In this document: positions 49,901-58,900 of the stretch, one piece after another
How the letters are laid out: every line of letters begins with the position of its first letter
Position numbering within the stretch: the first letter of the stretch is position 1
DNA from: Leptasterias polaris
Lineage: Eukaryota > Echinodermata > Asteroidea > Forcipulatida > Asteriidae
Assembly: GCA_037783415.1 (NCBI GenBank)
Contig: JAZGTN010000011.1
Location: 1,922,001-1,986,000, forward strand
Length of the DNA: 64,000 nucleotides
Reading direction: 5' to 3'
The notes under the pieces: generated by a model
Databases searched by the model: none
What the model was told of the DNA's origin: nothing
The model's input: only the letters and a program-made list of their open reading frames with translations
Program-made: the position numbers and the translations under genes

Positions 49901-52900
49901 TGCGTTATAACGGATTATTAATTCGTTATAACGGATTATTAATTCGTTATAACGGATTAGTTCACGCTGATAATATATACTTCAGTGGCACGATTGGGCT
50001 TTCGTACTTGTAAGATGAGTCACAGTTTGTTTGTGTTCTGTTTCTGTTTTTTGTTTTTTTGAGGAAACTAAACAATGGTAGTCTTTTCCAGAATTTTTAG
50101 AAATATGCTTGCTTTGGTTTGACCTCGCAAAAAGCAACTACAAATTGTGGGCAACAAGTCCTAAAAAAAGGAAACTTTTTGAAATTAAAAATTGATCAAA
50201 ATTTTCTTAGATATTTACCAATACTGAGATTTAAAGGTTTCCTAGAGAGGTTAAACAAGTACATTCTGTTCCCAGAACAAAGATCCAGGTGATTCTATCT
50301 ATCTCAACAATAATCTTCTTATCCTGAGGACAGCTCCCTAGCAACCAATCAAGACTTATTACCATAGCAACAGAGGACTTCATTTCACAGGATGTTGTAA
50401 AAGGATTGATGAATAGTAAATACACATAGGGAAGGTGCATTGGGTTGTTAGCCACTTGTAGTAAGTTGTGCTGCGCATCGAGGGATCTGTGATCCAAAAC
50501 GCGCTATGTAATGTTTGCAGCTGTTATCACTATCATATCTTTCTGGTAATGAATCAAAGGGGGCCTCAAAAGTGACTAGCGCCGTGCGTCGTACCCCTGA
50601 AGATCTGTAGAGAAGAATGTCTGTTTTACTAGATATGGATTATTAACAAATAGGGATAACCAACAAAAAATCAGGTAGGGACTGAAAACCCAATCCACAT
50701 GCAAGGCTGTGGTATTTAAATCAGAGTCATAGAGGTCACTGAGCCAACTTGAATGTTCCTTCATATAAGATTACCACTTTTCATTTTTTCCTGAAAATTT
50801 GATAAATTAAAGAGAAACCTATACTAACGGCCATTGACTGTTTTAGTGAAACTGAGAGCAGATCTACAACATACATGTATACGTTTACATATATTACATA
50901 TTTTGTTGTACGTACAATATTGTAAGCCATTCAAAAAAATATATATTGTTGCAATTTCTTATAATGTTCAATAAACCATGAATTACTGTCATCACATGTT
51001 CATGCGTCCTACAATAGTCTCTTTAAAAGGTTACGATACAAGATTGTAATCAGTGAAGTGATACCACACAGCGACAGCTAAATTACTTGGATCACGCCTG
51101 ATTGACTACACATTTATTTACACCCAGACAAGATGAACATGATGATAAGACCAGAGGTGTGTGTGGTTGCAGGAGGCTGCCTGCCAACATTGATACATGC
51201 TGCAAAAAAAACCATAACACTACCTGCAATATTTTTCTTCTTCACAATTTGGGCTGAAAGCAGACGTTTTACATTTGCATGGCGTATTATCAGTAGCTCA
51301 ACAGTAACAATTGGTCAAATTTGAAATTGATACATCATTGTACCACAGTCACCAAATGGTAACTGAAACCTGAGTTTGGAAAACAGGCTGATCTTAAAGG
51401 AACACCTTGCCTTCGGATTCAGTGCTTTGGGCTATAAAAAGTGTTTGTTATGACATTAATATGGTTGGAAAGATGTTTTAACCATAGTAATTTCATGAAA
51501 AACGCTTTTATAGCTCAAAGTACAAAATCCAAAGGCAGCCTGTACCTCTAAACACAACTTTGTCATTTTGTAGAGTATGAGTTTAATATATAACCCAAAT
51601 TTATCGCTTCCAAGAAAGATACACCCTTATTACACCATGATTGAGATGCGGGAATATCTTCGGAAAAAGTTAATGGCCTCAATTTCCACCCCAGTAGAGT
51701 TTCTCAAAAAACCATCTTTCAGGAAGACTCTGCTTGGGTCAAAAAAGCGTAAGGTCATTCTAAATGTTTGCATTTTCACCACATGACATTTTGATAGGTA
51801 AGCAGTTTGCAACAGCTATTTCAAAAAAATTCAAGTTTATATGTTGTTAAAAGTGTCCAAAGGACGTCAATAAACGATGACAAATATCAGAAATCATTAT
51901 AAAAAGGAAAATTTGCCCAACTACATGTTTAAAAGGTTGGGTCATATATTTGTTTTTGCCAACAGTGTTTTCATCAAGACCATTGAATCCATCCACGTTT
52001 AGTGAATTGAAAGCAGGTACCAACCACATCTCTGGCTGCAGCATTCACAAATGGACACCGTGGAAATTTCAATCTCCAAAACTTGCCTTGTTATAGATTC
52101 AAATTTTGACATACTTTTATTGATTTCTAATCGACGGCTAGGCATTTCAGAAAAAAATATTTTGCATACTACCATCTTTATAACAAGGAGGCTTTCAGAC
52201 ATAAATTACAAACAATTTTGTTCGGGGTCACTACCAAAGTATGATCCTACCTTTAAGTAGATGAGATGAGAAAAGAGGTATTGGAGAATTGATAAGTAAC
52301 TATGACAACCACTTACATCTGTACATGGACAGACGGCACAGCTACGTAAGGCGCAGACACTATCATCAGACCAGAATGGACAGCTCTTATCTAAATTCAC
52401 CTGTTGAAAGAAAAGCACTCTGTTAACAAATAAAACAAATAACGAAAACAGAAAACAAAAGGATGAGCGCAATTAGGAAAATCTATTTTGGTTTTAGAAC
52501 ATCGCTTTAGGTTTATCTTTTCTTTAGAGTGAATTAATCTTATAATTAAAAACAGGGTTTGCAGTGACAAGATTTTAATTAAAAATGCTCTGATTGAACA
52601 TTTGAGTCACAATTACTTGTACATTGTACACCTCAGTATTTTAATTAGTTCACCCATATAATGAGAAGTGGGTTTTATTCAACCCCAGTAGGAGTGACGA
52701 AGTGTTTGAATGATTTCAAACACTGCTTAGTATTTTCTTCACTCCCATATTGAGAAAAAATTTCAATTTTCCTTAATGTGCATAGAGGCATTTTTATTGT
52801 GCAAATGCCGTTGGAATTATTAACACAAAAGTATTTCATACTTTGCTGATATTTATGTTTTTGCCTCCCCATATTGAGACAAAGTTTAAATTCTCCTTTA

Positions 52901-55900
52901 CGAGCATTGAGGTACTTTCTGTAGTGTAAATGCCGTTGGAGTTGTTTACTATTTCTCAGACCCTAGTTTTAATGTCACACTTGACCGTCCATAGCCTGGA
53001 CGTAGCAGTGGCACTCAAGAAGTCCAGCTGATGAGAACTTATCATGCCTTATTTTCCATTTGTCATCAAACATCTGGTTAAGTCATTCCAATTTATGAGA
53101 GGAAAAAACTATAAATTATTTTTCATAAATTGCTTTAACAAAGTGCATTCTGACAAGCAACGCCATTATTGCGAAAGAAAGAAAGAAGACGAAACTTCAC
53201 GTCACCCAAAACACTGTAGAGTGTTTTTTAAAGTTATCTATGGCACTGAAAAGGACAAGAAACAGAAGAAGAAAAAAATGAGCTGAATGAGCTGGGCCCA
53301 ATTTCATGGAGCTGCTTTAAAGCAGAAAATATTGCTTAACAATTTTCTGCTAAGCAGAAATGAGCAAGATACCAGTCACAAATTGTATATATGTGACATG
53401 GTAGTTTGGCTGGTAACCTTATTCTGGTAAGCAAAATATTATTGTGCTTAGCTACTTTTGTGCTTAAGCAGCTCTATGATATTTGGCCCTGATCAACAAA
53501 TACCAGTGGCTTACTAAATTATTGCATTGTCTTTTGTGTGCCTTCTGTATTGCCTTTTATTTGTATTTGATTGCCATTTCTGCTCAACCCCAATACAATG
53601 TGTAGGTGCCTCTCACTCAGGCCTAACATAATTTCTTTTTACAAACACTGTAAAAATCTAAATGAAGGTAAAAGTTAATTTTTTACAGCTGAAGCAGATA
53701 ACAGCATCATAATTATCATTGCTATCAGGAAAGAAAATAACCAGAAACTCAAATTTTTGTTCCAGATTTCTTCATTGGGTCGTATCTGATTTCCTTCTCA
53801 TGTTGATTTAATATTTCAACAAAAGGCACATACATGTAGGAAAAATTTCCATAACCTGCCACCACTTTATGAGGGATTTATTTGATTTTTAAATGGATGT
53901 TGGACTTCATTTCCCTTTTTGTAATATTCCTTGACATGTTGTAATATTCCTTGACATGAATTGGTAGCTAATTTTAAGTGCACATTTCATTGCGTGGACG
54001 GAACTCTTGCGCACTTGTGCTCGAAGAAACTAAAATGGAGTGATAGCAAGCAGCGTTGTCAAGACCACCATACACCCCAAAATAGCTTATTATTGTCATG
54101 ATTTTGACACTTAATAATAGCTCTTATTGCCTGTCCCTCTCTGTATACATTCTGTAACCCTTCTGGACAGGTAAGGATATAATTTGAAATAAAGTAAGTG
54201 AGATAAAGTGGTAGCAGGATACAGAATTTTAGCCGGCACATACATCACAACTGAAGGATGTAGTAGTTTAATGTAAATTGACTGGGATAAATTAGGCAAG
54301 GTAAAATGACTGTTTTTTCCATCCTATTGGGATTTGTAATTTTGCACTATGGAATATCCTTTAGTTGAATGCAAATTTTGCGGGAACACAAGGGAAATAA
54401 TGTCAACCTAACTTCCTAGAGTGTTTTTGCAAGGATCCTGCCTCACTCTAACAAAATCAAACACCATATGGTACAGTAACTAAGCAGTCAGCACCAAAAC
54501 TGTTGGCCTCTGCTTATTGAGGTACATGTACATGTACATGTACATGTAAGCCATGTCATGTAAAGCAATATCAGTTTACTAGTGCAGTCCTTACATGTAG
54601 TCCCCAAAAAGAATAACCAAATTTGGAGTCTGATACTGTCAACATCTATATTATTAGTTGGCAATATAAAACTCATTGTGTTCATTTCACTTGAAATTGG
54701 CAATTCTCGACAGATTCAAATAAGTCTCAGAATTATGCCTATCATTCTTTTGATTTTTCATTCTCTAGTTTTTCATTAAGCACATCAAGCAAGGGGGTCG
54801 AGGGGTGCTTGTTGTTACTGTTGTTTTTTAAATTGCAAATTGTAATATTTTCTTAAAATGTTTCCTTGTTGTTTGAAGTTTTGGCTTGTGGTGTGTAGTT
54901 TGTTTTATGGTACATTGTACATTGAGAAAACAACTATGAGGAATGGATCGAGAAAAACACTTTGTAAACAGGAAATTACTGGATATGAAAATTCCAAAAT
55001 GTCTAAGCATTTTTACAAAAAGGATTTTACTGTAAGAACTTACCTTGAAAAACTTGAAGAAGTTTCTGGTCAAAATGATTTGTAATCTTGGTGCGATTCT
55101 GATGTTGTTGAAAGAGGCTACGGATTCTACTTTACAATTGCAATCATCTACTTGACCGTCAAGCTACATATACGCAAAGAGGAAAAATTGATCAAAAACC
55201 GTGTCATGACTCAAACAATATCAACTTCTTCTTCTCTCAATTATAAAGCAAATGGAGTAAACAAAAGCAAAACTTATTAGTTTATTACTAATACTGACAG
55301 AAACTGGCATCAGAGAGTTATTGAAAAAAAAAAGTACCCCCAGTGAGTCCAAACTAGAATACTAAGAATGCACTTTTCAAGAAATGTTATAAATCTACAA
55401 TCCATATCTCATTTGGGCCCCGGCCCCCGTTCAATGTTGGCTCTCATTGGGCAGTCTGCGCTCCTAACAACATTGAGCGGGGGAGCGGGGGAATGGGGAG
55501 GGTTTGTTTAGTGTCACCTGGCCCTTGAAGCATTTTGGCCGGGATTGTAGAATGATTCGTTTCATTTCTTTTTATTTTCAGTTGTATGTACTTTCTCAGT
55601 ACTTTTTACCTACTGTTTTTAACACCTTTTGATGTAATGCGCGCAGTTGATCATTTTTGTGGAAATCACACAATATAATTACTATTATTAATCACATGTT
55701 AACAATTTGGCCTCCAAGAAAACAGAATTTTACATAGGCTCCTATGTTTTTGAAATAATGCACAAAATGCAAATCACTGGTTTATAAAAGAGAGTATAAA
55801 ACATTCATTCCAAAAAATAACTGCTAATATCACTTTAAATACTGTCTGGCAATTTTACATAATCCTATAGAACGTCACTGAAGGAACACTACAACAAATT

Positions 55901-58900
55901 AATCTCAAAGTGAAGGTTAATCTTTTCAAATTGTACTAAGCTTTAAAACAAAAAAGACTTTAGTACAATTACCTTAATAGTTTAGACTATTTAACAAACA
56001 TTCACACAAAAATACTGGTCCCTACACTGGTACTGACTCGCATTATAATTATTAGATGACGGGGTAAAAAAACCAAATTATTTAAGTTTAAGACAAGCAA
56101 ACAGTCCCTTCTGTGTTAATCAGCATAACAAAAAACAATTATCTGTTTTTTTAATTTACAACTTGGGTCTCTAATAAAAACAGGTGTCCTTGTCATGTTG
56201 TCAAAAGACAAATTGCAACTATACCATCACTACCATCTTGACCAGCTGTGATACATGTAGCTTAATAGCAGTTAATTAAATACAGCGTAGTCATTGTATA
56301 TTCAATATATATAACTAATAAAAGTGATAATATCACAACAAATAAACATAAATTAATTGACATTCATCCTGCATAAAAATGTTATGAAAGCTTGTCGTGT
56401 TTACTTTAAACAAAATACGTTAGTACATTAGTAGGGCCTACTACTGATACTTGTACACATGTACTGGAGTCTTGTTCAGATTAAATATACAAAATACATG
56501 TAGCAGATGCTTGTTTTAAAATTCTATTACAAACAGACTTTTTCCATATTTTGATTTATTTGGTATTTAGCAGTGTTGTAGTCAACAGTCTCCAAGGTCA
56601 AGGCCAAGACCCAGTCACCTGGACACATAACAGCATTCAAGGCCAAGGCCAAGGTCACAGTGTCCGAGGCTAAGGCCAGTTATATATGCACACGCCATAC
56701 AATTGAAACAAGGAAAACTTTACAGTTTACACAAAGGTGATATTTTTATTTAACGGTTTAAATATCATAAGCGAATACTTTTACTGTCCTGATAGTTGCA
56801 TTTGTGAAATCTATCTATTTCATTGTGGCTTGGATTGCGGTTTCCAGATAGGCCTACAGCTTCATTAACCCTCCTACTGTCTGACCATTCAATATCATCC
56901 ACTGTGGTTTTGAATGGTAGATAAACTATGCCAGCCTGCAATGTAATATCATGTGGTAAATGCATAACACAGTACACACATGTTATGTGCACAGTTGTGC
57001 CATCATACACAACCAGTGCAGTTGAATGGTTTCAAATGGTTGGTCAACTCACTGGAAAATGTTACCAAGAGTAGGAGGGTTAAAATTCTAATAGTAAAAA
57101 TATAAAGACAATTTCTGGCATAGATGGCTATTGCTTTTGTATTCGTGCATTTTAATGAGGCTGAATGTACATTAAATGTACCTCAGTCAAAGCCATTCAA
57201 CCGCCAGACAGATTTGACAAACTGCCTATTATGTTGATGTTCCAAATCAGAATGTGTGGTGTACAAAAATATATACACTCCTCAAAGTACATGTTCCTTA
57301 CATTTTAAAAACATTAGGGTCCAGCAACAATGTAATTTCAATTTTGACTTTTCTAAGGTATTTCAGATCCAAAGATTTCTAAAACGATAGCTTGATTTAG
57401 GCATAACAAATAGACAAAGAAGTATAGATAAAATTATATAGCCTGACATAACGCTAGGCCCAAAATCATTTTTGGATGCTCTTTCTTTGCTTTGTGGGCA
57501 TATTGCAGGTGCCTGGTAAACCAAACCCAGCAGTCTAGTTGCGACCATTCGATTCATTATCAGCTGCTGGTTTCCCGTTTGGCGAGACAGATATCTGGAT
57601 CCCACTTTTTATACCCAGGTGTAGTTAGGTTGTCCAAACTAGTGTTACACTCAAGTTGAGACTGGTCTCAACTACATGTGTATGGGAAAATTCTAAAAGT
57701 GGAACAAAACATTTTACCATGCTAATTCAAATTGCTACTGCTACAGTGCTAGTATTCTTTTCTGTATTTTGTCTTATCTTCCATAAATGTTTAACAAGTG
57801 GTTCATTTGTAGACTATGCAAGTCTTGCACATACATGTATTTGAACTTGCGGGGCCAAGCTGAGCCCAACCATATTGAGTTCTAGGTGTGTGGGATTCCG
57901 CTTTTTCAAATAATTTACTTTAACATAGTTTATATCTTGATCTTGATATAATAATTGATCAGCTCCTTTCTAGGAACAACTCAATATGAGGTCAGATCAG
58001 GAGAGAAGAGCTCCTAGTTAGATTTATGCGCACCTATGAGTGTGCGCCGAAACTTAGTGGGGCTAATGATGCTGGTTGTTGAGTAGTAGGGGAGTGAATT
58101 CCAGTCTTTTGCAGTGTTGGGAAGTATGACTTATGGAGTGCGTTTTGGCGACCCCAACCAGAAACTGGTTTGCGCTTGGTCATTGGTTGAGCGTTTTCGC
58201 GTGTTCGGTTGAACCGCGGTGACGCAGCTGTTCCGACCAAACTGTAACCGACTTGTTGGCTCGGTTAGGCTTGGTTTCAAGATGGCGGACTCTAAAAACT
58301 ATCGGGAAAAGTCAATGGAATTCTTTAAAAAATATAGAAGAACGAAGCATTAGTAATCAAAAATGTTGATAAAATTACAAAGACCAAGTTCCATTACTTG
58401 AAAATAAAATAAAGGCTGTATATTTTTAGAACATGAATTTCAAGAGATGTACCTACGTCACAAACTGTTTCTGATTACCGACCGGAGCGTTTTCGTTTAG
58501 CTCTCGGAAATTGTTTCGGTCAATGAATTTTACGTCAGAAACTTGTTTCCGGTCATGGTCGCCAAAACACGCTCATGATAGGCGTTAGTTCTTGAGGATG
58601 GAATTCTAAGATAAGAGTGAGTGGGTTATGGTATCTTGTGGTGACAGCTGTGGGGTCTCTTGAGTTGAAGTGCAGATGGAGATAAAAATTATATCATATT
58701 TTGGGGAAAGTAAAATTTGGTGGAGAAATATATGAAAATAACACAAATTTAACAAACCAACAAAGAAAACCCAGGAATAAGACTAATTTACCTCTGTTTC
58801 CAGTTAGTTGGTAAACAGTTAATGCATGTAGTCCCAGCCCTAGCTACCCAGGACTTTCTGGATTGGAAGAAGGATAGTAGCTGGGACACAGACGAGGATG

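Noticed and set aside
49576..50013. 145-codon ORF (+)
   Set aside because: It reads through the palindromic CGTTATAACG units of a foldback element. The repetitive [17 protein letters not shown] peptide is a by-product.
42690..57010. Two similar ORFs (42690-42959 and 56765-57010, minus) suggesting a gene family
   Set aside because: Their similarity comes from the two copies of the TTAA-flanked MITE.
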